From assembly GCA_015063535.1 (NCBI GenBank), contig SVTY01000004.1, positions 1 to 64,000 on the forward strand: a stretch of 64,000 bases of DNA, read 5' to 3'. Below the pieces are notes generated by a model. That model was not told the DNA's origin. It saw only the letters and a list, made by a program, of their open reading frames with translations, and searched no databases. This DNA is from Oscillospiraceae bacterium (GTDB lineage Bacteria > Bacillota > Clostridia > Oscillospirales > CAG-272). Shown piece after piece: positions 1-9,193 of the stretch. The position numbers and the translations under genes are program-made. Numbering within the stretch: position 1 is the first letter of the stretch; the number at the start of each line of letters is the position of its first letter.

Positions 1-48
1 ATTAAGAATAACAGTATTTCCCAAAATTTAATGTTACAGAACAGCAAG

Positions 49-68
49 AGCATTTGATAAAAAATGCT
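49..68. other. hairpin in the leading intergenic stretch
   Basis: AGCATTT and AAATGCT form a 7-bp stem separated by six bases. It is not followed by a clear T-tract, so terminator function for an upstream gene outside the window is only possible. Otherwise the first 183 bases hold only the ribosome binding site (AAAGGAGG) of the first gene; I see no convincing promoter. Confidence 0.3.
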
Positions 69-183
69 TGATTTCTGCGATAGTATTTGGGGATATACGT
101 TGTATTCGGTAATAATTTGGAATTTTTTGGCGGCGAAAAATTGATACAAATATAAGAAGGAAGCGGAGAGAAAGGAGGATTTT

Positions 184-1920
184 ATGAAAATACGAATTTT
201 TTGTTTGCTGCTCGGGTGCTTGTTGTTGATGACGGGATGCGCAAGGACTCCTTCGGAGGAATTCTTCGCAACAGAGTCGGTTAGCGGTGAAAGCAAGGCG
301 TCCGAAAGTGATGTGTCTACGACTGAGGCTGTGGAGAAAAGCCAGGACATCATGCTGGTGAAAGGGGGGGACGCGCAATTCATTGTTATTTGTGAGGAGA
401 AGGATGCAACAGATGCTGCCGAATCCTTGGTGAAAGGATTGAATTTTAAGACCGGGGCAACATTTCTTCTTCGACGGTATATTATTCCGGAAGAGACATT
501 GAAAAAGATTTATGTAGGCGTATCCTACAATGAGGTCATGAATCCCGAAACACCAAAGCTCTACGGTACTTACGGTGTATTCGAAAAAGACGGAGATCTT
601 TATATTTGCGCAGACAACATGAACGACTTGACGGTTTGTGTGACGAATTTTTTAGCATCGATTTCCACAGATATGGTGGTTAAGGATGCGAATGGAAAAA
701 ACGAACTGATGCTTTCCGATGAGATGCTTTTTCTCAAAGAACCGCAGGTGAGCAAGGATATGGGAACATTGCTTGGCGCTTCCTTTGGCGATTACCGTAT
801 TGTCATTCCCGAGGGGGCAACACCGACAGAACGATATTATGCCCAGACCATCATGGAGTATATTCGAGGGTGGGTTTATATGGAGATTGCCGTAGTATCC
901 GATGCCGCAGCTCCTGCTGAGCGAGAGATTGTGATTGGAAATACGGCGAGAACGGGCAGCTCTGATTTTTACGAAAGCGATCCCGATCCGTACAGCTATG
1001 CGATAAAAAGTAGTGGTGATGATCTGTATATTGGATATACCGATACCTACTGTCTTGTGGAGGCTGTTTCGAAATTCAGAGAACTCAGGATGAGCGATAA
1101 TGACAGCGTGAGCATAGAGGGAAGCCTGATTGACGACGTGCGACTGCAAAGAGAGCAAGCGAATGACGTTCGTATCGTTACCGCCAATGTCCTAACGATG
1201 ACGTATTGTGAAGTGGACGATCCCTTCTACATATTCTACGAAGCACGGATGGAATTAACGGCAAAGTATTTCAACATGCTTGATGCCGATTTCATCGGTG
1301 CGCAGGAATGTCAGCCTGTCATGCAGGAGGCGATCGATCCCTATTTGGATGAGAAATATGCTTGGGTGGACATTGATATTTCCCAATCCTCGAATAGTGC
1401 TTATTTGCCCGTGCTGTATAATGCAGAGAAATGGCAAGTAGAGGCAAGCGGAGCTGATCAACGTTCTTCGAGTAACGTTGGCAATTGTTGGAGCTATGTG
1501 TGGGTGACGTTCTCTCGCATTGATAATCCGAGCGAGACATATACCCTGATGAATTTGCACTATGTTCCGTTGGAATACACCGGGCGAAGTGCCAATCATG
1601 CCGCATCTCGAGTCCCGCTTGCCGAAGAGGTCAATGCCGCTATTAAAGCAAAGCTTCAAGAAAATCAGACCGCTCCCGTTTTTGTGACGGGTGACTACAA
1701 TTGTCAACCGGGTGGCGATGTTTATGAGGCTCAGATCAGTGGCATTACGATGGATTCGACCTATCATTTGACAACAGATAACAATTCCGGTAATAGCATT
1801 GATAATATTTGCGTGACGACAAATCTTGTTGATGTGATTGCTCATCGAGTGAATAAGGATGCCAATCGCCCATTCATGTCCGACCATGCGTACCATTATG
1901 CCGATGTTCGGCTAAAATAA
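184..1920 (+). CDS. lipoprotein with C-terminal endonuclease/exonuclease/phosphatase domain
   Basis: A 578-aa exported lipoprotein. The signal peptide ends in the lipobox LMTGC, so the mature protein should be lipid-anchored on the outer face of the membrane. Residues ~55-320 hold two alpha/beta stretches (the second has RIVIPEGATPTERYYA and EIVIGNTAR) that resemble the accessory N-terminal domains of some glycoside hydrolases. From ~327 there is an EEP (DNase I/exo III-like) fold: RIVTANVLTM, the metal ligand in GAQECQP (~371), VTGDYNCQ (~500) and terminal SDHAYHYADV (~566). The Asn, Glu, Asp and Asp-His positions look intact, so it may be an active extracellular phosphodiesterase or phosphatase; the substrate cannot be told. 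Start chosen by AAAGGAGG 8 bases upstream. First gene of a run of exported proteins. Confidence 0.75.
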   Translation: MKIRIFCLLLGCLLLMTGCARTPSEEFFATESVSGESKASESDVSTTEAVEKSQDIMLVKGGDAQFIVICEEKDATDAAESLVKGLNFKTGATFLLRRYIIPEETLKKIYVGVSYNEVMNPETPKLYGTYGVFEKDGDLYICADNMNDLTVCVTNFLASISTDMVVKDANGKNELMLSDEMLFLKEPQVSKDMGTLLGASFGDYRIVIPEGATPTERYYAQTIMEYIRGWVYMEIAVVSDAAAPAEREIVIGNTARTGSSDFYESDPDPYSYAIKSSGDDLYIGYTDTYCLVEAVSKFRELRMSDNDSVSIEGSLIDDVRLQREQANDVRIVTANVLTMTYCEVDDPFYIFYEARMELTAKYFNMLDADFIGAQECQPVMQEAIDPYLDEKYAWVDIDISQSSNSAYLPVLYNAEKWQVEASGADQRSSSNVGNCWSYVWVTFSRIDNPSETYTLMNLHYVPLEYTGRSANHAASRVPLAEEVNAAIKAKLQENQTAPVFVTGDYNCQPGGDVYEAQISGITMDSTYHLTTDNNSGNSIDNICVTTNLVDVIAHRVNKDANRPFMSDHAYHYADVRLK

Positions 1921-2080
1921 TTTTTGATTTCTTACCCGCAAGGGGAGAAAAACAAGTGACAGATTTATCCAGGATCGACGTGGAAACACGAAAGGAAGGC
2001 TCGAGAAAAGGATAAAGAAGCTCTTGAGTTTATAAAAACGGAAAAATAATTGAAAAATTATCGAATGTAAGGAGTTTTTT

Positions 2081-3658
2081 ATGAAAAATTTCAAAAGACT
2101 ATTGTGTCTTTGCCTTGCTTTGCTGATGCTCTTGCCTGTGTTGGTTGCATGTAAGAAGGATCAACCCCAAAGCGATGGCGGAGAAACTGCCGCTCCCGGT
2201 GTCGCTTCTACAGATGTAGCTCCGATTGCAACCGATTCGGTGGGAACGGAAGAGGTTTGGGAGACCGACGAGAAAGGATATGTGAAGGACAGTCTCGATG
2301 GTGTCGACCTGGAGGGAAAGGAAATTCGTATTCTTTGTGGAAATCACGATGGTGATCTTGAATTTCATCTGGATGCCACAGAGGTGAAGACTGCGGTTGA
2401 TACGGCACTTTTTACTCGGAATATGACGGTAGAATCCCGATTGAAATGTAAGCTTGTATGGATCGACCAGTATACTTTTTTTGAGGATACCGAGTATCCT
2501 GCCAAAGCGCAAGAATTGAGCACCACCGGAGCGGTGGATATATTCGGTGCATATTCCTTGAATTTGAGCACAATGATGTTGCAGGGACTTCTTGCTGATA
2601 TGAAAAAATCGACAACCCTAGAGTTGGAGAAGCCCTACTGGAATCAAAAAGCAAACAAGAGTTGTACGATCTACGATAAGATGTATTTTACGGCAGGAGA
2701 TATTTCTCTTTCTACGTTGCAGGACTCTTTCGTGCTTTCTTTCAACAAGGAACTGGCAGAGGCTGAGAACATTGATGAGTACGTAGAGAATACATTTGGT
2801 TATGAGAGTATGTACGACATGGTTTACGAGGGCGTTTGGACGATCGATGCCATGATCAACATTGCGAAGTTGATCACAGTCGATTCGGACGGACTCAAGA
2901 ACGATGGAGATTCCTTCGGATATGCGGCTTACGTAATCGGAACTGACGGATTTTATACCGGTGCCGGGTTGAAGCAGCTTGAGACCGCTGCTGACGGCTC
3001 GATCGTAATTTCGGATGACATGTTTTCCGAACAAACGGGAGATTTTTGCCGTAAGATCACTGATTTCCTGAGAACCCCCTCTGCATGCGTCTCTGATTCC
3101 ATCGGAGCAGGCTCCAACCACACGCTGCCAGAAATTTCTTGGAGAAACGGAAAGGTGCTGTTCTTCAACCTTGACGTGAATTACGCAATTAGCTACACAA
3201 AGGACACTCAATTTGGCTTTGAAACGGGTATCCTTCCCATGCCGAAATATGATGAAAATCAGTCCGAGTATTTCACGACTTTCGGCTTTACCGCTTGTCT
3301 GTGGGGGCTGGCTCGCAACAGCTCGAGCGAATATGAAGATATCTGTGCTGCCTTTGAGTGCCTGGCATCCGAAGGCTACCGTACTCTTACCCCTGTCTAC
3401 TTCGATACCGTTGCGGTGGGCAGACAGGATTCTTACGATGATCACAAAATGCTGTATATCATCCGCGAGGCAATTGACGTAGAACCCGGACGAGTCATGG
3501 CGCTGGCATTCAACCAAAACACATGGATGTGTTGGAGAATTTCCATGAGAGCTCGTCAAGAGTATATCGACGAAGCGAATGCATGCAAGCAATCTTTGAA
3601 TGAGCAGGCGATGGCTCTGAATGCATTGGTGCAACAGATGGAAAAAATTTATTCCTGA
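2081..3658 (+). CDS. extracellular solute-binding-like lipoprotein
   Basis: A 525-aa lipoprotein with a hydrophobic signal peptide ending in LPVLVACKK. The acidic, Thr/Ser-rich linker after the cysteine and the following body (for example EGKEIRILCGNHDGD and long Trp/Tyr-rich helices) resemble family 1 extracellular solute-binding proteins, which deliver sugars to ABC importers. No permease or ATPase genes lie beside it, so any transporter partner must be elsewhere or the protein has another binding role. RBS TAAGGAG precedes the ATG. It lies 160 bases after the EEP lipoprotein in the same direction and may share a transcript. The family call rests on overall architecture rather than on a decisive motif. 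Confidence 0.6.
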   Translation: MKNFKRLLCLCLALLMLLPVLVACKKDQPQSDGGETAAPGVASTDVAPIATDSVGTEEVWETDEKGYVKDSLDGVDLEGKEIRILCGNHDGDLEFHLDATEVKTAVDTALFTRNMTVESRLKCKLVWIDQYTFFEDTEYPAKAQELSTTGAVDIFGAYSLNLSTMMLQGLLADMKKSTTLELEKPYWNQKANKSCTIYDKMYFTAGDISLSTLQDSFVLSFNKELAEAENIDEYVENTFGYESMYDMVYEGVWTIDAMINIAKLITVDSDGLKNDGDSFGYAAYVIGTDGFYTGAGLKQLETAADGSIVISDDMFSEQTGDFCRKITDFLRTPSACVSDSIGAGSNHTLPEISWRNGKVLFFNLDVNYAISYTKDTQFGFETGILPMPKYDENQSEYFTTFGFTACLWGLARNSSSEYEDICAAFECLASEGYRTLTPVYFDTVAVGRQDSYDDHKMLYIIREAIDVEPGRVMALAFNQNTWMCWRISMRARQEYIDEANACKQSLNEQAMALNALVQQMEKIYS

Positions 3659-3837
3659 TCTGTTCGTCGGAACGCTCGTATTTGACCAAATTTTTTGTGT
3701 ATTTGATCCCGTAATGTGGGGAATGATTAAGATTCATTTAAGAGAGTCGAGAGCGAATGGCAAGGTTGAAGCCTTCCTCAACCAAATCTTCTTTCTCGTC
3801 TCTCTATTTGAAAAATAAATAAGGAGAATATTTTTTT

Positions 3838-6138
3838 ATGAAAAAGAAATTGCTATCTCTTGTTTTGACCCTTTGTATGCTCTGCTCCTCTTGTGTGGTG
3901 TTGGGAACGACGGCATTTGCCGCTGCGAGCACTCCTACGGCGGATGACGGAGCTTTGACAGCAGAGGCGCTTACTTTTGCCGATACGCAAGGAGAGGGAA
4001 CGATCAACATCAACGGCGCAACGGACTGGGCAAAGTTTGTCGAGGCTGCCCAAACGCTTGATTTTGCAGGCGTTGTTATCAAGCTGAATGCTGATATTAC
4101 CTATAACGAGGGTATGACGGCAACGGAAATTACTGCTGCAACCGATACTTCGGGCTACACGAAATGGACCTCGATTCCTAAGTTTTCCGGTACCTTTGAC
4201 GGTGGAGAGCATACGATCAGCGGATTGTATGTTCTTGGTGATGGCTTTATCTCTGATTTGATGGGCGGAGCAACCGTTCAAAACGTGACGTTCAGTAACT
4301 GTTATGTAAAAGATGTACCAAGTACTGTGCTTTGGAACTGCGGTCTTGTTGCCGCTCGGGCTACCGGTTCTGCCGGACAAACCGTTACTTTGTCGCATGT
4401 TACCGTAGAATCCTCTTCGGTATCCTCTGACCAGTGGTCAGCTTCGGGAATGATTGGCGAGGTTTGCTACGTTTCCGTAAATGCTGAATATTGTACAAAC
4501 GGAGCCAACGTCTCCAATACGCAAACCGTAAACAAAACGGCACATTCGGCAGGTATTGTCTGCGGTGGCGCTAATGCCGGACCGATCACCTTGGATCACT
4601 GTATTAATACGGGAACCATTTCCTCGGTTTCAACCAGAAACTGGGCGAATCAAAGCAGCGGCGGCTTGGTTGCTTATGCGAAAACAACTGTGCTGATTAC
4701 GAACTCTGAAAACAGAGGAGAGATTGCGAACGGAAGCATGGTAGGCGGTATCATCGGATCCATTCATGCCGGTTCCCTGACACTGCGCAACACGGGCAAT
4801 AGCGGAAAGGTCAATTGCTCCTCGTACTATGCCGGAGGTATGATAGCGTATGCTTATGCTCCCGTGACCTTTGAGAATGCTTGGAATGCCGGTCAGGTTA
4901 ACGGAGCATATTTCACCGGAGGATTTGGGGGACAGATGGATATGGCTGTAACCGTAACGAATTCGGTGAATTCGGGTACCGTTAACTCCAACGACTCTGC
5001 CGGCGGTTTCGGCGGACTCGTGAATTCAACGACGGAAAAGGTGACGCTTGAAAATGTTGTAAACTCGGGAGCCATTCAGTCGCGTTTAGGCAACGTTGGC
5101 GGATTGGTCGGTAACGTCAAAGCAAACGACAATGTTTCGGTGAAGAAAGCATTGAATACAGGAACGCTTACCGGCTTGGCCAGTTCTGCTGCCGTAGGAG
5201 GGCTTCTCGGAGGCTTCGTCGGCTCCAAAGCGCACTTGGAGGAGTGTATCTCGGTTGGAACCTTACAAGAAAATCTGGGAGCAGGAGGCGGTGCGTTCAT
5301 CGGTTCGTCGCTTCCGTCTGCCGCATCGACAGAGAAATATATCCTTCTGAAGAACTGCTACTATTTGAAGGATATGTTCGAAAACGGATCCGGTGTTCCC
5401 CAGGAGAACAGCTCCTTTGCCATCGGTGTTACGGATAACGCCACCAATGTGAACTATATCCGTGCCGAATACACGGCAAAGAACTGCGAGCAGATGATTG
5501 TCGGAACCGGTGAGGCGGCTACTCTTTCTGTCATTCAGACTTTAAATACCGTATTTACGGACGGTACAACGGGTGCAATGCTCAGCTCGATCGAGGAGCT
5601 GAGTGGCTTGACCGGCGTAGCATTCCTGCAAAAGGCAGGTTATGACTTTACAAACGATTGGTACGTGACCAACAACATGCCCGTTCCTACCAAGCTTGCC
5701 TTGGAGAAGAGTGCAGTTGATACTACGGATGTTGCCTACAAGGGCTATCAGACCAAGATCGAGGCAGGCAATACCGAGACGTTCGGTATTCGCTTGGTTG
5801 CCGGTCTGAATGGTGTTGATTACGCCGATATGGGCTATGAGCTTGCTTTCATTGAAGCCAATGTAGTCCGAGTTCTGGAAGCTAAGAAGACCACGACGGT
5901 ATATGGACAGCTCAACACCTACACCAATGAGGGTACTTTGAGTGATCCTGTTAAGGCAAGCGATTGCGGATGTACCTATCTGTCTGCTATCACGGTTTCG
6001 GATATTCCCAATACCGCATCGGCAGTGAGCCTCGTGATCAAGCCTTTCGTGACCAACGTGGACGGTTCCGTTACTTACGGTACGGCAATCGTGTTGGAGA
6101 TCGTAAACGGTGCTGTTGTGGCACAGCGTACGCTGTAA
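3838..6138 (+). CDS. secreted GLUG-repeat surface protein
   Basis: A 766-aa protein with a signal peptide (positively charged start, hydrophobic core, cleavage after TTAFAA) and no lipobox. Residues ~120-480 contain imperfect repeats with the pattern GG(L/I/F)(V/I/G)xxx, such as SGGLVAYAK, VGGIIGSIH, AGGMIAYAYA, AGGFGGLV and VGGLVGNVK, typical of GLUG-type beta-helical surface and adhesion proteins. The C-terminal ~130 residues (GYQTKIEAGNTETFGIRLVAG onward) look like a separate beta-rich domain common in secreted clostridial proteins. No sortase motif is visible, so the mode of wall attachment is unknown. RBS AAGGAGAAT lies 10 bases upstream. A 50-aa peptide gene follows at once. Confidence 0.7.
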   Translation: MKKKLLSLVLTLCMLCSSCVVLGTTAFAAASTPTADDGALTAEALTFADTQGEGTININGATDWAKFVEAAQTLDFAGVVIKLNADITYNEGMTATEITAATDTSGYTKWTSIPKFSGTFDGGEHTISGLYVLGDGFISDLMGGATVQNVTFSNCYVKDVPSTVLWNCGLVAARATGSAGQTVTLSHVTVESSSVSSDQWSASGMIGEVCYVSVNAEYCTNGANVSNTQTVNKTAHSAGIVCGGANAGPITLDHCINTGTISSVSTRNWANQSSGGLVAYAKTTVLITNSENRGEIANGSMVGGIIGSIHAGSLTLRNTGNSGKVNCSSYYAGGMIAYAYAPVTFENAWNAGQVNGAYFTGGFGGQMDMAVTVTNSVNSGTVNSNDSAGGFGGLVNSTTEKVTLENVVNSGAIQSRLGNVGGLVGNVKANDNVSVKKALNTGTLTGLASSAAVGGLLGGFVGSKAHLEECISVGTLQENLGAGGGAFIGSSLPSAASTEKYILLKNCYYLKDMFENGSGVPQENSSFAIGVTDNATNVNYIRAEYTAKNCEQMIVGTGEAATLSVIQTLNTVFTDGTTGAMLSSIEELSGLTGVAFLQKAGYDFTNDWYVTNNMPVPTKLALEKSAVDTTDVAYKGYQTKIEAGNTETFGIRLVAGLNGVDYADMGYELAFIEANVVRVLEAKKTTTVYGQLNTYTNEGTLSDPVKASDCGCTYLSAITVSDIPNTASAVSLVIKPFVTNVDGSVTYGTAIVLEIVNGAVVAQRTL

Positions 6139-6151
6139 GGAGGGATGAATG

Positions 6152-6304
6152 ATGAAAGCTTATCAATCTCCCCTTGCTACGCTGTTGACCTTGGCAAAAG
6201 AGGATATTTTGAATGTCAGCGGTGAAATGCCGAAGCTGAACTCTATTTTGGCTGAGGGTGACTCTTCGGAAATCTTTGGAGGCTTCAACGCATATCCGTG
6301 GTGA
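6152..6304 (+). CDS. small peptide, 50 aa, unknown function
   Basis: Too short for the ORF track. An excellent ribosome binding site (AGGAGGG, 6138-6144) overlaps the stop of the GLUG protein and sits 7 bases before this ATG; another in-frame ATG lies one codon upstream. The peptide begins MKAYQSPLATLLTLAKEDIL, continues NVSGE and ends FGGFNAYPW. The layout short basic start - proline - hydrophobic stretch - acidic D-I-L-x-x-SG matches a loose class of uncharacterised small clostridial proteins; that is recollection, not a search. It is translated between two exported proteins and is probably in their operon. No signal peptide is obvious. A Gly-Gly near the C-terminus could be a processing site, but this is weak. 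Confidence 0.6.
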   Translation: MKAYQSPLATLLTLAKEDILNVSGEMPKLNSILAEGDSSEIFGGFNAYPW

Positions 6305-6353
6305 TCAAGACGAGCTTCTTTGTCAAGACCAATCAACGAAAGGAACTAAGTCT

Positions 6354-7547
6354 ATGTTGAAAAAAATTCTTTGTATGACGCTGGTTTCTCTGTTGCTTCT
6401 CGCAAGCTTTACGGCTTGCGGGAAGGATGCAGAGGAGCCTGTCGCCACCGATGATACGGCGGTGACTACCGATGAGCCGCAACAGACTCCCCTTGACGAA
6501 ACTCCCGAACAACCCGAGGATGGGAAAACGGAAGAAGAAGGAGAGCAGAAAGAAGAGGAGACCGAGCTAGAGAACGGCACTGTTCTGCTTAATGCTTCGA
6601 CCAAGGGGATCAAGCTGATTGGCGGACGGCGTATTGCTTCCGATTCCTACATTGCCTGCGACTATTACCGTTCGGGTATTGAGTTCGTTCTCCATAATGC
6701 GGGTCTTGCCGTGACGATTCATGCGAAGACCTCTGCCCCCATTCGTTTTGAGGTCTATGTGGACGGTACTTTGAAGCAGTCCATAAACGGAGCCAACTTC
6801 TTTGAGGTGAACGGCGAGGGCATGATCAGCCTGGCGGGAGTGAGCGGCGGAATGCACACCATCCGTGTCGTCCGTATCACCGGACAAGAGGCGGGAACTG
6901 CAGAGCTGACTGCTGTGACCTATTCCGGTGTTTTGAGCACCACGGCTCCTGCCAACGAGGATCTGTACGTCGAATTTGTAGGTAACTCCGCAATTTCTTC
7001 TTATGCTACATCTGTGGTGGCAGAGCTTGATGCTGATTATTCGATCCTGTCGGCTTCCGATTATGCAATCGGTGGTCAGACGGATATGAGCACCGTTTAC
7101 GGTCTGGCTTCTCCCGAAAGAAGCGAGACGACAGCGCATGATTTTGCCCGCAAGGCAGATATCGTCGTGCTGGATCTTCGCTCTGTTGCGAATACCGTAA
7201 ATGCCGATGCGTTTACCGAGGCATATGAGACCTTGCTGGAAACCGTTCGCACAAAGAACGGCTCTGATGTCAAGATCATCTGTATCTACAATAATACGGA
7301 TGGCGAGTATGCAACAGCGATTGCCGCTGCTTGCAAGGCTCTTGGCGGACAAGAGAATGCAGGAATCTATACCTGTCGGATGGAAAGTGGTTCTGACGGT
7401 CAAATGAGCGCTGACGAGTATAGTGCATTTGCCCAGACTCTTACTACCGTGATCGGTCATGCGCTGGATGGTTTGATTACCGAGCTGGATACCGAGACAA
7501 ACGGTGACGGCTTGAACGTTTCTTATAACGATTTTACGGTTTTGTAA
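6354..7547 (+). CDS. CE2/SGNH esterase-like lipoprotein, catalytic motifs degenerate
   Basis: 397-aa lipoprotein; start moved 32 codons into the track ORF because MLKKILCMTLVSLLLLASF followed by TACGK is a clear signal peptide with lipobox and AAAGGAACT lies upstream. A very acidic linker (poly Glu/Asp/Thr) spans ~25-80. Residues ~85-200 look like the beta-jelly-roll domain of family 2 carbohydrate esterases (IKLIGG, GIEFVLHNAGLAVTI). The C-terminal half follows the SGNH/CE2 hydrolase pattern, but the nucleophile block reads FVGNSAISS instead of FIGDSIT, and the expected Asp-x-x-His block near the C-terminus is replaced by SDGQMSADEYSAFA, with no histidine. It is therefore probably a binding or structural relative, not an active deacetylase. 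Confidence 0.6.
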   Translation: MLKKILCMTLVSLLLLASFTACGKDAEEPVATDDTAVTTDEPQQTPLDETPEQPEDGKTEEEGEQKEEETELENGTVLLNASTKGIKLIGGRRIASDSYIACDYYRSGIEFVLHNAGLAVTIHAKTSAPIRFEVYVDGTLKQSINGANFFEVNGEGMISLAGVSGGMHTIRVVRITGQEAGTAELTAVTYSGVLSTTAPANEDLYVEFVGNSAISSYATSVVAELDADYSILSASDYAIGGQTDMSTVYGLASPERSETTAHDFARKADIVVLDLRSVANTVNADAFTEAYETLLETVRTKNGSDVKIICIYNNTDGEYATAIAAACKALGGQENAGIYTCRMESGSDGQMSADEYSAFAQTLTTVIGHALDGLITELDTETNGDGLNVSYNDFTVL

Positions 7548-7564
7548 TTACTTTTTTGGGAAAA

Positions 7565-7607
7565 TCCCCCCTCTTGGCTTATGATGGAAGGCAGTTGGGA
7601 GGGGGGA
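7565..7607. other. GC-rich hairpin in 5' leader of the PHP gene
   Basis: TCCCCCCTC (7565-7573) pairs exactly with GAGGGGGGA (7599-7607) around a 25-base loop. It lacks a T-tract on the + strand and sits ~10 bases before the ribosome binding site of the PHP gene. It may be a weak terminator for the preceding operon or a leader structure. Confidence 0.45.
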
Positions 7608-7629
7608 ATATTATAAAGGAGAATAAATT

Positions 7630-8592
7630 ATGAAAATTTTACATGACCTCCATGTTCATAATATTCTATCTTCGTGTTGCGGACAATCGGGCGCAACGAC
7701 GGAGAACTATATCAAACGGGAAATGGAACTGGGTATGAAAGTCTTTGGCCTTGCCAATCACGTTTGGGATGAGAGAGTTCCCACCAGTGATAGGTTTTAT
7801 GAACCACAGACGATCCGTCATGCAGAGGAAGCAAAAACAGCGTTCAAATATGTGCCTCACGACGGCTTGCGTTGCCTGTTTGGTGCTGAGACCGAATACG
7901 ACGGTAACTATGAGTGTCTCGGCATGACGTTAGAGGGAGCAAAGCATTTTGATTATTTGCTCGTTCCTACCAGCCATCAGCACAGACGGGGACGGACGTT
8001 GCCCGATTATCCCGAAGTGATTGAGATGAGAGCCGTTTTTCGTGCCCGTGTACGGGAGGCATGTCCCGAGCTGGCAGAGGAAGAGATCGATATGATGACA
8101 AACACGCTCAAAGAAAGACATTTGATGCGTTATGTTCCTGAATTCAAAACCGATCTTCATCGATTTTTTATCCATCATAATATTCAAAATTTGATTCAAT
8201 TAACGGAAAACGAAACATTCCGACAGATCTGTAAAGCGGTTCCTACCTCAATTGCGCATACTCTTTCCTTTAATTTCAGAGGGAATGATTGCGCTGCTAT
8301 GATTGATGATGATACGCTCAGAGATTGTTTCACGCGTGTAAAAAATGCGGGAGCTTATTTGGAGATCGCAACACAGTCCTTGCGAGCTGCTCAGCCCAAT
8401 CTGAGCCAAAATAACATGATCCGCTATTTTGTGATCGCAAAAGAAGTGGGTTGTCAGTTTACCTTCGGTTCCGATGCGCATAGCTTGGAAAGCCTGTCAG
8501 AAGTTCTCACATACGGTGAGGAAATTGCCAACTTAATCGGTTTGACTAAGAGTGATATTGCGGAGCATGTGCGGGATTCGATTATAGAATAA
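7630..8592 (+). CDS. PHP-domain metal-dependent phosphoesterase
   Basis: 320 aa. The polymerase-and-histidinol-phosphatase (PHP) fold is visible: HDLHVHNILSSCC at residues ~5-17 (HxH metal pair), LANHVWDE (~40), a Glu in GAETEYDG, TSHQHRR (~118), and FTFGSDAHS near the C-terminus (DAH metal site). Such enzymes hydrolyse phosphomonoesters or phosphodiesters with Mn or Zn ions; the substrate here is unknown. The full length and intact ligands argue for an active cytoplasmic enzyme. AAAGGAGAATAA gives a strong ribosome binding site. It stands alone between the exported-protein cluster and a remodelled region. Confidence 0.8.
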   Translation: MKILHDLHVHNILSSCCGQSGATTENYIKREMELGMKVFGLANHVWDERVPTSDRFYEPQTIRHAEEAKTAFKYVPHDGLRCLFGAETEYDGNYECLGMTLEGAKHFDYLLVPTSHQHRRGRTLPDYPEVIEMRAVFRARVREACPELAEEEIDMMTNTLKERHLMRYVPEFKTDLHRFFIHHNIQNLIQLTENETFRQICKAVPTSIAHTLSFNFRGNDCAAMIDDDTLRDCFTRVKNAGAYLEIATQSLRAAQPNLSQNNMIRYFVIAKEVGCQFTFGSDAHSLESLSEVLTYGEEIANLIGLTKSDIAEHVRDSIIE

Positions 8593-8725
8593 CGATCTGT
8601 ATGCTGATCGCGTGCGTACAGCTATTTGTGGCTTTTTTGTGTGAGTTTTTTACTAACACACAGAGAGATACCTCTTACCGTTTTTAATTCAATGATTTTA
8701 ATAGCCGTTCAATTGGAGGATAATT

Positions 8726-9052
8726 ATGGCATGTGATATTTACTGCGGACGCGCGGATAAGCTTTCTTTTTCTTGTCTGATGAATTTTATAAATCTTTGT
8801 TTCAACACCCTGACTCCTGAGTCTGCGCTTGACAGGCTTCTGCCAAAGTGCTACCGAGATCATTACCGCCCGCAAGATCAGAATTACGTAATTACCGAGG
8901 ACGGTGAGCCGGTTGCCGTTGTGGGTGCGTACGATCATGAGATATGCGTCTGCGGTCGCAAACTCGCCTGCCGGGGAATAGGTAACGTCGGTGAATACTT
9001 AAGTCAAATTTTATCGGCTGAAGATAGTGACTGTTCAAAAAAATGTAGTTAA
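8726..9052 (+). pseudogene. GNAT acetyltransferase, truncated
   Basis: The 108-codon ORF has a good RBS (GGAGGATAATT) and reads like the N-terminal third of a two-domain GNAT protein: RLLPKCYRDHY, then QNYVITEDGEPVAVVGAYDHE and RGIGNVG. At this point, where acetyl-CoA-binding motif A (RxxGxG) should begin, similarity stops and the frame closes ~18 codons later. The rest of the family (normally 300 or more residues) is missing, so it cannot be catalytic. The break lies ~200 bases before the tRNA-Pro 3' fragment, suggesting one deletion or integration event made both. Confidence 0.6.
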
Positions 9053-9193
9053 TTCGGCTTGACCACATCTTTGACCATCTACGGCTTCGGACTACGTGGA
9101 AACAGTGTTTGCAAGAGCACCCGAAAGCACCGTTTTCGGACTAAAAAGCACCAAAAAGTCAACAAAAGTAGTCGAAAAACGATGGCGTATTTG

